A stretch of 64,000 bases of DNA from JAQTNA01 sp043743785 (GCA_043743785.1 JAYTVW010000060.1:31523-95522); one strand, 5' to 3'. Positions 1 through 8,086 are shown, numbered from the stretch's first letter. The notes: generated by a model from the sequence alone, not told the origin. Program-made: numbers and translations.

Positions 1-215
1 TGGAGGAAAAGCAGGACATGTGCCGCTTCATCCTGGATGTGAATGACCAGTTCGGCACCACCATCGTGCTCATCGAGCACGACATGGGAGTGGTGATGGA
101 CATTTCGGACCGGGTGGTGGTACTGGATTACGGCAAGAAAATCGGCGACGGCACCCCGGAAGAAGTGAAGAATAATCCGGAAGTGATCAAGGCGTATCTG
201 GGTGCGGGACATTGA
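1..215 (+). CDS. livG: Branched-chain-type ABC transporter ATPase, C-terminal fragment
   Basis: Only the last 70 or so codons are present; the frame is open from base 3 and ends at TGA 213-215. The fragment holds the end of an ABC nucleotide-binding domain: 'TIVLIEHDMGVVMDISDRV' contains the switch (H-loop) histidine, and the tail 'NPEVIKAYLGAG' is typical of LivG-type subunits of the hydrophobic amino acid transporter family. Walker A and the signature motif lie upstream of the window. Together with the LivF below it would energise import through the LivH/LivM channel. The substrate cannot be read from this piece; the neighbouring acyl-CoA ligase suggests a carboxylic or aromatic acid rather than leucine. 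Confidence 0.93.
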   Translation, partial: EEKQDMCRFILDVNDQFGTTIVLIEHDMGVVMDISDRVVVLDYGKKIGDGTPEEVKNNPEVIKAYLGAGH

Positions 216-218
216 AAT

Positions 219-325
219 GGGTAAGCGGTGAGCGGTGAGGGGTGAGGGGTTGGGATTTGCGGGCGCTTCGCGCCCGGTGAATTGGCCGCTTTCTCCTGAC
301 CGCTTACCGCTCACCGTGAGCGGAG
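219..325. repeat. Inverted heptamer-repeat array between livG and livH
   Basis: Tandem copies of a G-T-G/A-A-G-x-G heptamer (gtaagcg, gtgagcg, gtgaggg) at about 221-250 face reverse-complement copies (cttaccg, ctcaccg) at about 297-315. A transcript could fold into a long stem-loop. The right arm runs into GGAG at 322-325, which is the Shine-Dalgarno sequence of livH, so folding could affect livH translation (inference). Confidence 0.8.
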
Positions 326-331
326 CGAACC

Positions 332-1246
332 ATGCAATTTTTTCTTGAAGCGACGATCGGCGGGCTGCTTTCGGGGGTGATGTATTCCCTGGTGGCCCTG
401 GGTTTCGTGCTGATCTACAAGGCCTCCGGGGTGTTCAACTTTGCCCAGGGCGCCATGGTGTATTTCGCGGCCCTGACCATGGTGGGCTTCATCGGCAAGG
501 GCGCGCCCCTGTGGCTGGCCTTCCTGCTGGCCTTCGCCGTCATGACGGTGCTGGGCATCGCCACGGAGCGCCTGGTCCTCCGGAAACTGGTGAACCAGCC
601 CCCCATCACCCTGTTCATGGCCACCATCGGCCTGGCCTTCTTCATCGAGGGCCTGGCGCCCATGCTGTGGGGCGACTCCGTGCGCCCCCTGGAACTGGGC
701 ATCGTGGATGAGCCGATCGCCGCCATCTTGGACAAGACCGGCATCGTCATATCCAGCTTCGACCTGACCGCCGCCGGCATCGCCGCCCTGCTGGTGGGCG
801 CCCTGGCCCTGTTCTTCCAGAAGACCCGCATCGGCCGCGCCTTGCGGGCCGTGGCGGACGACCACCAGGCCGCCCTCTCCATCGGCATCCCGCTGCAGCA
901 CATCTGGGCCATCGTCTGGGCCGTGGCCGGTTTCGTGGCCCTGGTCTCCGGCATGTTGTGGGGTGCCCGTAACGGCGTGCAGTTCGCCCTGACCTTCACG
1001 GCTTTGAAGGCCCTGCCGGTGCTGATCCTCGGCGGTTTCACCTCGGTGCCCGGCGCCATCGTCGGCGGCCTCATCATCGGCGCCTCGGAAAAGCTGGCGG
1101 AAATCTACATCCCCCCGTTCATGCAGGAGCTTTTCGGCGGCAACTACGGCGGCATCGAAGGCTGGTTCCCTTACGTTATGGCCCTGTTGTTCCTGCTGGT
1201 GCGCCCGGAAGGGCTGTTCGGCGAGAAACACATAGATCGCGTTTAA
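332..1246 (+). CDS. livH: Branched-chain-type ABC transporter permease, LivH family
   Basis: A 304-residue integral membrane protein of the LivH permease family, usual length about 290-310. About eight hydrophobic segments are visible, the family motif GVFNFAQG lies at residues 33-40, and the C-terminus 'RPEGLFGEK' is diagnostic. It would form half of the inner-membrane channel with LivM. The ATG at 332 is chosen because GGAG lies six bases upstream, at the edge of a repeat arm. The gene sits between the livG fragment and livM in one transcriptional direction, with repeat-filled spacers of about 100 bp on both sides. Family assignment is secure; substrate is unknown. Confidence 0.95.
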   Translation: MQFFLEATIGGLLSGVMYSLVALGFVLIYKASGVFNFAQGAMVYFAALTMVGFIGKGAPLWLAFLLAFAVMTVLGIATERLVLRKLVNQPPITLFMATIGLAFFIEGLAPMLWGDSVRPLELGIVDEPIAAILDKTGIVISSFDLTAAGIAALLVGALALFFQKTRIGRALRAVADDHQAALSIGIPLQHIWAIVWAVAGFVALVSGMLWGARNGVQFALTFTALKALPVLILGGFTSVPGAIVGGLIIGASEKLAEIYIPPFMQELFGGNYGGIEGWFPYVMALLFLLVRPEGLFGEKHIDRV

Positions 1247-1249
1247 GAG

Positions 1250-1326
1250 GCGGTAAGCAGCAAGCGGAGAGCGGTAAGCGCCAAGTCGCGCTCTCTGCTC
1301 ACCGCTCACCGCTCACCCTCTGCCGC
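1250..1326. repeat. Inverted heptamer-repeat array between livH and livM
   Basis: Units gcggtaa, gcagcaa, gcggaga and gcggtaa at about 1251-1278 face ctgctca, ccgctca, ccgctca and ccctctg at about 1296-1323. Same family and geometry as the livG-livH spacer, with a short loop. Confidence 0.8.
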
Positions 1327-1348
1327 TCAATACGATAAAGGAATACCC

Positions 1349-2425
1349 ATGTTGTACAGAGAAGCCGGCCAGTTCAAATCGAGTTACGGCGAAGATCAGC
1401 AGATTTTCCCCATCCGCCAGGACCGCATCGGCATGCTGCTGCTGTTGGCCGTGGCCTTTCTCGGGGTGCCGCTCTTCGCCAGCGAATACTGGTTCTCGGC
1501 CATCCTGATTCCCTTCCTGATCTTCGCCCTGGCGGCCCTGGGCCTGAATATCCTCACCGGCTATTGCGGCCAGCTGTCCCTGGGGGCGGCGGCGTTCATG
1601 GCGGTGGGGGCCTATGCGGCCTATAACTTCCAGTTGCGCATCGAGGGCATTCCCATCCTGGTGAGCTTCGTCCTGGCGGGCCTCACGGCGGCGGGTGTGG
1701 GCATCCTGTTCGGTCTGCCGTCCTTGCGCATCAAGGGCTTCTACCTGGCGGTAGCGACCCTGGCGGCCCAGTTCTTCATCCTGTGGTGCCTGACCAAGTT
1801 CAACTGGCTGTCCAACAACTCCTCCTCCGGGGTGATCTCGGCCCAGCGCGTGACCATCCTGGGCCATACCTTCGCCTCGCCCCGGGAAAACTACCTGCTG
1901 GTGCTGTCCATCGTCAGCGTCCTGGCTCTCCTGGCTAAGAACCTGGTGCGCTCCAGCACCGGCCGTGCCTTCATGGCAGTGCGGGATATGGACGTGGCGG
2001 CCTCGGTCATCGGCATCCGCCTCCTGCCCACCAAGCTCTTGGCCTTCGCCATCAGTTCCTTCTACTGCGGCGTGGCTGGCGCGCTCTACGCCTTCTGCTA
2101 CCTGGGCTCGGTGGAACCGGACGGCTTTTCGCTGGACCTGTCCTTCAAGATCCTGTTCATGATCATCATTGGCGGCGTCGGCTCCATCATGGGCAGCTTC
2201 CTGGGGGCAGCCTTCATTCTGCTCTTGCCCATTTTCCTGGACATCACCATGCCGGCCATCTCGGGGCTGCTGCACCTGCCCTTCGACAACGCCTCCGTGT
2301 CCCATATCCAACTCATGATTTTCGGCGCCCTGATCATGTTCTTCCTGATCGTGGAGCCCCACGGCCTGGCGCGGCTGTGGCAGATCACCAAGGAAAAACT
2401 GCGCCTGTGGCCGTTCCCGCATTAA
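1349..2425 (+). CDS. livM: Branched-chain-type ABC transporter permease, LivM family
   Basis: A 358-residue membrane permease, second channel half of the importer. After a polar N-terminus of about 27 residues there are eight or more hydrophobic segments. The LivM signature (GYCGQLSLGAAAF, residues 71-83) and the cytoplasmic coupling region 'MAVRDMDVAASVIGI' with its conserved R-D are present, and the end 'EPHGLARLW' matches the family. The start at 1349 has AAGGA about seven bases upstream. It lies in the same direction as livH and the binding-protein gene. LivM proteins range from about 320 to 430 residues, so this is a normal length. Confidence 0.95.
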   Translation: MLYREAGQFKSSYGEDQQIFPIRQDRIGMLLLLAVAFLGVPLFASEYWFSAILIPFLIFALAALGLNILTGYCGQLSLGAAAFMAVGAYAAYNFQLRIEGIPILVSFVLAGLTAAGVGILFGLPSLRIKGFYLAVATLAAQFFILWCLTKFNWLSNNSSSGVISAQRVTILGHTFASPRENYLLVLSIVSVLALLAKNLVRSSTGRAFMAVRDMDVAASVIGIRLLPTKLLAFAISSFYCGVAGALYAFCYLGSVEPDGFSLDLSFKILFMIIIGGVGSIMGSFLGAAFILLLPIFLDITMPAISGLLHLPFDNASVSHIQLMIFGALIMFFLIVEPHGLARLWQITKEKLRLWPFPH

Positions 2426-2487
2426 TTTTTACCGTGGCAGCACGCAGAGGCTGCCGCACCCGTACCGCACTTAGAGGAGACAAAATA

Positions 2488-3804
2488 ATGAACAAGCTGA
2501 AACCCGTCATTGCCGCCCTGGCCCTCGCCGCCAGTGCCTTCGCTGCCGCCCCGGCCCTGGCCGACGAGCAGTTCTTCCCGCTCATCGACTACCGGGTCGG
2601 CCCCTACGGCGCCAACGGTACCTCCTTCTATGGCGGCTTCATCGACTACCTGAACTACGTCAACATGAAGGGCGGCGTAAACGGCGTGAAGATGACCTGG
2701 GAAGAGTGCGAGACGGAATACAACAACACCAAGGGCGTGGAGTGCTACGAGCGCCTGAAGGCCAAGGCCAAGATTTCCTCCGGCCCCATTCACACCATGT
2801 CCACCGGCATCTCCTACTCCATCATCGACAAGGTGGCCAACGACAAGCTGCCCCTGGCCATGATGGGCTACGGCCGCACCGACGCGGTGGATGGCTCCGT
2901 CTTCCCCTATGCCTTCCCCCTGGTGACCACCTACCAGATGCAGGCCTCCGCTATCATCAAGTTCATTGACGGCAAGGAAGGCGGCAATCTGGCGGGCAAG
3001 AAGATCGTTTATCTCTATCACGACTCCGCCTACGGCAAGGAACCCATCCTGGCCCTGGAAGCCGAGTCCCGCATCCGCAAGTTCAGCCTGGTGCAGATCC
3101 CCGTGGCCCACCCGGGCAACGAGCAGGGCGCCCAATGGCAGCGCATCCGTCAGGAAAAGCCTGACTATGTGGTGTTCTGGGGCTGGGGCGTGATGAACTC
3201 CACCGCCCTCAAGACGGCACAGAAGATGGGCTTCCCACGGGATCACATGGTCGGTTCCTGGTGGGCCGGCTCCGAAGAGGACGTGCTGCCGGCCGGCGAG
3301 GCCGCCAAGGGCTACATGTCCGCTACCTGGAACGTCTCCGGCAAGGCCGTGCCCCTGGTGGCCGATATCGAGAAGACGGTATACGGTGCCGGCAAGGGTA
3401 ACCTGCAGGACAAGTCCAAGCTGGGTTCCATTCTCTACAACCGGGGCGTGTCCGCCGCCGTGCTGTCCGTGGAAGCCCTCAAGAAGGCCCAGGAAAAGTA
3501 CGGCAAGGGCAAGTCCATGACTGGCGAGCAAGTGCGCTGGGCCCTGGAAAACCTGGACATCACCGATGCCAAGCTGAAGGCCCTGGGCGCCACCGGCCTC
3601 CTGCCGGAGATCAAGACCTCCTGTTCCAACCACGAAGGCTCGGGCAAGGTGAAGATTCAGCAGTGGGATGGCGCCAAGTGGGTGCTGGTGTCCGACTGGA
3701 TCGAAGGCAACAAGGCCCTGATCCACCCCCTGTTCCAGGCCTCGGCAAAGCAATATGCCAAGGAAAAGGGCATCACGCCGCGGGATTGCTCGAAAGAGAA
3801 ATAA
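2488..3804 (+). CDS. ABC transporter periplasmic substrate-binding protein (Peripla_BP_6/LivJ-type)
   Basis: A 438-residue exported solute-binding protein that delivers substrate to the LivHM channel. The reading frame opens further upstream, but the ATG at 2488 is preferred: it follows a purine-rich GAGGAG site and begins a clean signal peptide (MNKLKPVIAALALAAS..., cleavage predicted after ALA at residue 25). The mature protein has the type I periplasmic fold expected of this family; 'FYGGFIDYLNYVNMKGGVNG' is the usual N-terminal lobe motif. It belongs to the branch found beside PaaK-like ligases in betaproteobacteria and is longer than classical LivJ (about 370). Ligand specificity cannot be read from sequence. 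Confidence 0.93.
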   Translation: MNKLKPVIAALALAASAFAAAPALADEQFFPLIDYRVGPYGANGTSFYGGFIDYLNYVNMKGGVNGVKMTWEECETEYNNTKGVECYERLKAKAKISSGPIHTMSTGISYSIIDKVANDKLPLAMMGYGRTDAVDGSVFPYAFPLVTTYQMQASAIIKFIDGKEGGNLAGKKIVYLYHDSAYGKEPILALEAESRIRKFSLVQIPVAHPGNEQGAQWQRIRQEKPDYVVFWGWGVMNSTALKTAQKMGFPRDHMVGSWWAGSEEDVLPAGEAAKGYMSATWNVSGKAVPLVADIEKTVYGAGKGNLQDKSKLGSILYNRGVSAAVLSVEALKKAQEKYGKGKSMTGEQVRWALENLDITDAKLKALGATGLLPEIKTSCSNHEGSGKVKIQQWDGAKWVLVSDWIEGNKALIHPLFQASAKQYAKEKGITPRDCSKEK

Positions 3805-3807
3805 AGC

Positions 3808-3893
3808 GTGAGGAGTGAGGTGTGAGGAGTGAGGGGTAAGCCCCTCCTTCCACCTTCGCGTAGGTCGGGTTGCCGCCGGCAACCCGACGACCT
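3808..3893. repeat. Heptamer array plus GTAGGTCGGGTT palindrome between binding protein and livF
   Basis: A one-armed heptamer array (gtgagga, gtgaggt, gtgagga, gtgaggg) fills 3809-3838 with no facing arm. A separate perfect hairpin, GTCGGGTTGCC facing GGCAACCCGAC, lies at about 3862-3889; it belongs to the dispersed GTAGG-type palindromes seen at 4754, 30688, 44320 and 52677. Confidence 0.75.
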
Positions 3894-3911
3894 TTCCGGA
3901 TATTCAAAGCC

Positions 3912-4742
3912 ATGACACCAGCGACTGCCGCGCCTGCGGCCTCGAACTACCTCACCGTTAATAACATTGAGGTCATCTACGACCACGTGATTCTCGTGCT
4001 GAAGGGCGTGTCCCTGCAGGTGGAGAAGGGCAAGATCGTGGCGCTCCTGGGGGCCAACGGGGCAGGAAAAAGCACGACCCTGAAGGCCATTTCCAACCTG
4101 CTGGGAGCGGAGCGGGGCGACGTCACCAAGGGCAGCGTGGAATTTCGCGGCGACATGGTGCACCAGCTCACGCCGGCAGACCTGGTCAAGCGGGGTGTCA
4201 TCCAGGTCATGGAAGGCCGCCATTGCTTCCAGCATTTGACGGTGGAAGAAAACCTGCTGACGGGAGCCTACACCCGGGCCATTTCCCGGACCGAGCTGAA
4301 GGACGCCCTGGAAAAGGTGTACCACTACTTCCCGCGCCTGAAGACCCGCCGCAGCTCGCAAGCCGGCTATACCTCCGGTGGCGAGCAGCAGATGGTGGCC
4401 ATTGGGCGGGCCCTCATGGCCAAGCCGGAAATGATCCTGCTGGATGAGCCCTCCATGGGCCTGGCGCCCCAGATCGTCGAGGAAATCTTCGAGATCGTGA
4501 AGGATCTGAATAGCCGGGAAGGCGTGAGCTTCCTGCTGGCGGAACAGAACACCATGGTGGCCCTGCGTTACGCCGACTTCGGCTACATTCTGGAGAACGG
4601 CCGGGTGGTCATGGAAGGCGCCGCGAGCGAGCTGGCCACCAACGAGGACGTCAAGGAGTTCTACCTGGGCCTGTCCACGGCCGGCAGGAAGAGCTTCAAG
4701 GACGTCAAACACTATCGCAGGCGTAAACGCTGGCTCGCATAA
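3912..4742 (+). CDS. livF: Branched-chain-type ABC transporter ATPase, LivF family
   Basis: A 276-residue ATPase of the LivF class. Walker A GANGAGKST is at residues 48-56, the signature SGGEQQ at 155-160, Walker B MILLDEP at 174-180, and the switch region 'LLAEQNTMVALRYADFGYI' follows. The frame can be opened at a TTG at 3870, but that start lies inside a palindromic repeat; the ATG at 3912 gives a normal N-terminus. LivF proteins are usually about 235 residues; here an extra tail ('KDVKHYRRRKRWLA') follows the 'EFYLGL' end, as in the LivF paralogues of PaaK-linked clusters. Confidence 0.93.
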   Translation: MTPATAAPAASNYLTVNNIEVIYDHVILVLKGVSLQVEKGKIVALLGANGAGKSTTLKAISNLLGAERGDVTKGSVEFRGDMVHQLTPADLVKRGVIQVMEGRHCFQHLTVEENLLTGAYTRAISRTELKDALEKVYHYFPRLKTRRSSQAGYTSGGEQQMVAIGRALMAKPEMILLDEPSMGLAPQIVEEIFEIVKDLNSREGVSFLLAEQNTMVALRYADFGYILENGRVVMEGAASELATNEDVKEFYLGLSTAGRKSFKDVKHYRRRKRWLA

Positions 4743-4753
4743 GGAAGCCGTTC

Positions 4754-4834
4754 CGTAGGTCAGGTTGCGTACGCAACCTGACGCTCTAACCGGTGCCTCA
4801 ATTTTCAGGTTTCCGCTGGAAACCTGACCTACTA
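4754..4834. repeat. Two GTAGGTCAGGTT-type palindromes
   Basis: Two hairpins in the livF-ligase gap: GTCAGGTTGCG facing CGCAACCTGAC (4759-4783) and TCAGGTTTCC facing GGAAACCTGA (about 4805-4827), the latter followed by CCTAC, the complement of the GTAGG that opens the pair. They may act as weak terminators or be selfish palindromes. Confidence 0.7.
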
Positions 4835-4862
4835 AACCGAGCTCCCTTCTTGGAGTCACCTG

Positions 4863-6095
4863 ATGCGTAAACATTACGATTCGCTGGAAACCCGCGACCC
4901 GGAGATCCGGGAACGGGATCATTTTGGCCGGCTACCGGCCCAGGTGGCCCTGGCGCGCCTCTGCACCCCCGCCTACCATAGCCTGCTGGCGGACGTGGAG
5001 CCGATGGAAGTGGACAGCCGGGCGGCTCTGGCTCAATTGCCGGTGGTGCGGAAATCCGAGTTGCTGGACATGCAGAAGGCCGCCCGACCCTTCGGTGGCT
5101 TCTCCGCCGTGGGCTGGGGGCGGGATTGCCTGCGGGTCTTTTCGTCTCCCGGCCCCCTCTATGAGCCGGAAGGCCGGCGGCCGGATTACTGGCGCATGGC
5201 CCGCTCCCTCTACGCCGCCGGTTTCCGCCGGGGCGAACTGGCCCACAACTGCTATTCGTACCACTTCACCCCCGCCGGTTCCATGATGGAAACCGCTGCC
5301 CACGCCATAGGCTGCACGGTATTTCCCGGCGGCACGGGCCAGACGGACCAGCAGGTGCAGGCCATGGCGGAACTGCGACCCGCCGGCTACCTGGGTACGC
5401 CCTCCTTCCTGCGCCTCATCCTGGAAAAAGCCGATGAAACCGGGGTGGCCCTGCCGTCTCTGACCAAGGCCCTGGTGTCCGGGGAGTACTTCCCGCCCGC
5501 CCTGCGGGATGCCTGGGCGGCTCGCGGCATTCATGGTTACCAGGCCTATGCCACGGCGGACCTGGGCCTCATCGCCTACGAATCCACGGCGCGGGAGGGC
5601 CTGATCCTGGACGAAGGCGTGCTAGTGGAGATCGTGCGTCCCGGCACCGGCGACCCGGTGCCCGACGGTGAGGTGGGCGAAGTGGTGGTGACCACCTTCA
5701 ACACCGAATACCCCCTCATCCGCTTCGGCACCGGCGATCTCTCCGCCATCCTGCCTGGCGGTTCGCCCTGCGGACGCACGAACCAGCGCATTCGGGGCTG
5801 GCTCGGCCGCGCCGACCAGACCACCAAGGTAAAGGGCATGTTCGTGCATCCCGCCCAGGTGGCCGACGTCTTGAAACGCCACCCGGAAATCCGCCGCGCC
5901 CGCCTGGTGGTGGACAACCCGGACCTGAACGATCGCATGACCCTGCACTGCGAAACCGATGCCGGCTCGGAAAGCCTAGCCAAGGCCGTGGCGGTGAGCC
6001 TGCGGGACCTCACCAAGCTGCGCGGCGAAGTCGTGTTCGTTGCCACCCTGCCCAACGACGGCAAGGTTATCGACGACACAAGGAAGTACGAGTGA
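4863..6095 (+). CDS. PaaK-like phenylacetate-CoA ligase family protein
   Basis: A 410-residue ANL-superfamily adenylate-forming enzyme, closest in layout to phenylacetate-CoA ligases (PaaK, about 430). The adenylation core motif is YATADLG at residues 229-235, 'PLIRFGTGDLS' at 284-294 carries the ribose-binding aspartate, and the small C-terminal domain begins near 'KVKGMFVHP' (322-330). Such enzymes activate an aryl- or alkyl-carboxylate with ATP and CoA. The ATG at 4863 has GGAG nine bases upstream. Placement directly after the LivFGHM-type importer suggests that the imported acid is trapped as a CoA thioester. The actual acid is unknown; the domain order is normal. Confidence 0.88.
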   Translation: MRKHYDSLETRDPEIRERDHFGRLPAQVALARLCTPAYHSLLADVEPMEVDSRAALAQLPVVRKSELLDMQKAARPFGGFSAVGWGRDCLRVFSSPGPLYEPEGRRPDYWRMARSLYAAGFRRGELAHNCYSYHFTPAGSMMETAAHAIGCTVFPGGTGQTDQQVQAMAELRPAGYLGTPSFLRLILEKADETGVALPSLTKALVSGEYFPPALRDAWAARGIHGYQAYATADLGLIAYESTAREGLILDEGVLVEIVRPGTGDPVPDGEVGEVVVTTFNTEYPLIRFGTGDLSAILPGGSPCGRTNQRIRGWLGRADQTTKVKGMFVHPAQVADVLKRHPEIRRARLVVDNPDLNDRMTLHCETDAGSESLAKAVAVSLRDLTKLRGEVVFVATLPNDGKVIDDTRKYE

Positions 6096-6220
6096 CGGGA
6101 GGCGGGCGGTAAAGGGGTATCCGGGGGCGAATCTGGGTTCCTCCGACGCTCGCCCTTCCTGACGATGCTTCCAGTCGGGCTTTTTTGCCGGCAAACCAGG
6201 CGTCCATGCCCGCGGCGCTA

Positions 6221-7117
6221 TCACTCGGACCCAGGTCCGAGTGACAGCTGGACTCCGGGGACAAATTCCCGGAAGAACCACTCGGCGTCACGGACGCGCT
6301 TTTCATCAAGCAGGCAACGCCGGTCCCAGACATCACTCGATTCGATTTTGGCAAACGCTTCCTGAAAACCGGGCTCATTGGCCAGGCGTTGAAAGCTTTG
6401 CTCCACCCGCTTCGGGCAGAAATGCTGAAATATCAGCCGTAGCTTGTTGTAATTCACATGCGGCCAGGTGGCGTATTCCACGGATTCCCGGAAATAGTGC
6501 TGAACCCGAACTGAGGGTACAACCCGCACGCGGTATCCCAGAGACCATAGCCGCAGACAGAGTTCCTGATCCTCGCTCCCCCACGCGACCATGCCAATAT
6601 CGTAGCCACCGAGTTTCTCGAACAGGTCTCTGCGGATGACATGGCAGCCCCCGCCAATAATACCAACATCGTAAGCGGCCTCGGCGGCCGGTTGGAGTGG
6701 CCACACTTCCAGGCCCAGATCCCGCCATCCATAGCCCGCAACCATGGGGCCGTCAGGATCCCCCCAGTTTGTGAGCCCCGGCCCGACCAGCGCCACGTCA
6801 TCGACCAGTTCGGACAACAGGGGCGCCAGCCAGTTTTCGGGATACAGAATATGGGCGTCCGAAAAAACGAAAACTTCACCCTTGGCATGTGCTGCACCGG
6901 CGTGTCTTGCACCAACCACGCCCAAGCGCTGCTCTGAGTGCAGCAGCCCTACCCTCTTGTCAAAATCGCCTCGGAGAAACTGGCTGCTGCCGTCCGTGGA
7001 GCCATTGTCGACAACGATGATCTCAAACGGCACATCGGTGTGCCGCAGGAGGCTGACGACCGTCTGCTGCAATCGCTCGCCCTCGTTGAGCGAGGGCAGA
7101 ATCAGACTCACGAGCAC
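6221..7117 (-). CDS. Glycosyltransferase family 2 protein resembling polypeptide GalNAc-transferases
   Basis: A 298-residue cytoplasmic GT-A fold enzyme without membrane segments. 'VSLILPSLNEGERLQQTV' and 'EIIVVDNGSTDGS' form the nucleotide-sugar site. The metal-binding D-x-H is at residues 87-89 (SDAH), followed by 'ENWLAPLL'. The acceptor region reads GGGCHVIRRDLFEKLGGYD then WGSEDQELCLRLW (179-191), with a later histidine in VQHYFR (H207). The DxH, the WG-x-ED-x-E stretch and the late H-x-F-R match the plan of eukaryotic GalNAc-transferases (GT27) more than ordinary GT2 enzymes. The GTG start has GAGGGGG just upstream. It lies 73 bp behind a Thr/Pro-rich exported peptide gene in the same direction, so that peptide may be the acceptor (inference). 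Sugar donor unknown. Confidence 0.85.
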   Translation of the reverse strand: MLVSLILPSLNEGERLQQTVVSLLRHTDVPFEIIVVDNGSTDGSSQFLRGDFDKRVGLLHSEQRLGVVGARHAGAAHAKGEVFVFSDAHILYPENWLAPLLSELVDDVALVGPGLTNWGDPDGPMVAGYGWRDLGLEVWPLQPAAEAAYDVGIIGGGCHVIRRDLFEKLGGYDIGMVAWGSEDQELCLRLWSLGYRVRVVPSVRVQHYFRESVEYATWPHVNYNKLRLIFQHFCPKRVEQSFQRLANEPGFQEAFAKIESSDVWDRRCLLDEKRVRDAEWFFREFVPGVQLSLGPGSE

Positions 7118-7190
7118 AGCGCCCCCTCAGAAAGCATCACCGGGAAAACCATTGGCGTCAGAGAAGCGGGCACCCCGACGGGACCTGCCC

Positions 7191-7454
7191 CTACTTTGGG
7201 GCCGGCCGAGATGGAATTGTCGGCATTCTCGTCGTCGAAGGATTTGTCGTCGGGGGCATCGCTTGGGCGGGCATCGTGGGCGGTGGCGTCGTGGGCGGCG
7301 TTGGTGCCGGAGGGGTTGTCGTCGGAGGTGTTAAAACCGGAGGTTTTGTTGTCGTAGGTGTGGCCGCCATGGCAGACCCGAACGCGCTGGCGACACCCGC
7401 CGCCGCCGCCGCCATCAATGTATTCTTCAGCATCTTGCGCCGATTGTTATCCAT
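7191..7454 (-). CDS. Small exported Thr/Pro-rich (mucin-like) protein
   Basis: An 87-residue protein with no recognised family. The N-terminus has a twin-arginine-like signal (NRRKMLK, then an Ala-rich stretch ending GSAMA|A at about residue 30). The 57-residue mature part is almost entirely low complexity: 21 Pro, 17 Thr and two Ser in TTTPP, PTPPTT and PTTNPSTT clusters, as in O-glycosylated mucin or linker segments. The ATG at 7454 has GGAG eight bases upstream; a GTG at 7463 in the same frame overlaps that site and is less likely. The gene leads into the GalNAc-transferase-like enzyme. It could also be a cell-wall linker unrelated to glycosylation. Confidence 0.7.
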   Translation of the reverse strand: MDNNRRKMLKNTLMAAAAAGVASAFGSAMAATPTTTKPPVLTPPTTTPPAPTPPTTPPPTMPAQAMPPTTNPSTTRMPTIPSRPAPK

Positions 7455-7822
7455 GCCATGCACTCCGTCAAAGTTGTTCAGCCCATAGGCGATTGAGGTC
7501 GCCCCTTCTGGAAAGAGGCTGTGCTGGCAAGCACAGAGGGTTCTTCGCAGGGTTTAAATCATAGGTCTACTCTCTTGAGGAAGCCTGACACTTGCTGACA
7601 TTCTGTCGGAACGATGCATGGCGGCCCATGGCGGTAGCCCGGCAATGCTGCCGGGCAGGCCTGCTCGTCACGACGCGCTGAAAGGGGCACGCCGGGAGCA
7701 CGAATTTTCCGGATCAGCAGGATAGGCCCCGCGCCCTTGCCATCGGCCTTGGGCTTGCGGCTTTCAATTCCAGCGCCGCAGCGGCGTGCTAAGCTGCCGC
7801 CTCCCTGTTGCGAGTCCTTGCC
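7455..7822. other. Intergenic region with possible structured leader of the Thr/Pro-rich protein operon
   Basis: No gene is visible in 368 bp. On the minus strand the 80 bases before the Thr/Pro-rich gene contain a hairpin (CTGTGCT facing AGCACAG, 7520-7537) and a second possible stem (GGCG facing CGCC) nearer the start. GCCCGGCA facing TGCCGGGC (about 7637-7655) is a further palindrome. I could not match these to a known RNA family. Confidence 0.4.
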
Positions 7823-8086
7823 ATGTTGCGTGAAGTCCGTGTGCCGAAGTTTCCCGAATGTTGGGAGTCCTGCGGGAATTGCGCTCAGGGGGACGTGACG
7901 GTGGATGCGGTGTTGGTGGCGCCGGGGGATGTGGTGGCGCGGGACGATACCCTGATCGTGCTGGAGACCGGCAAGGTGGCCCTGGACATTCCCTCCCCTT
8001 GGGCCGGGGTGGTGGTGTCAGTGGCGCTGACCCAGTTCGAACCCATCACCGAGGGGGAATTGATCGCGGTGATCGAGGTTGCGTAG
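7823..8086 (+). CDS. Stand-alone lipoyl/biotinyl-attachment domain protein
   Basis: An 87-residue protein consisting of one lipoyl-like beta-barrel. The modification turn reads LETGKVALDIPSPWAG with lysine 51 in the place of the lipoylated lysine; E2 domains normally have DKA, here GKV. The N-terminus carries two cysteines (ESCGNC, residues 15-20) not usual in this fold. The ATG at 7823 is taken rather than an in-frame TTG at 7808; neither has a strong Shine-Dalgarno. There is no dehydrogenase, decarboxylase or lipoate ligase nearby, so its partner is unknown. It is followed by a palindromic repeat and the convergent TolC gene. Confidence 0.75.
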   Translation: MLREVRVPKFPECWESCGNCAQGDVTVDAVLVAPGDVVARDDTLIVLETGKVALDIPSPWAGVVVSVALTQFEPITEGELIAVIEVA

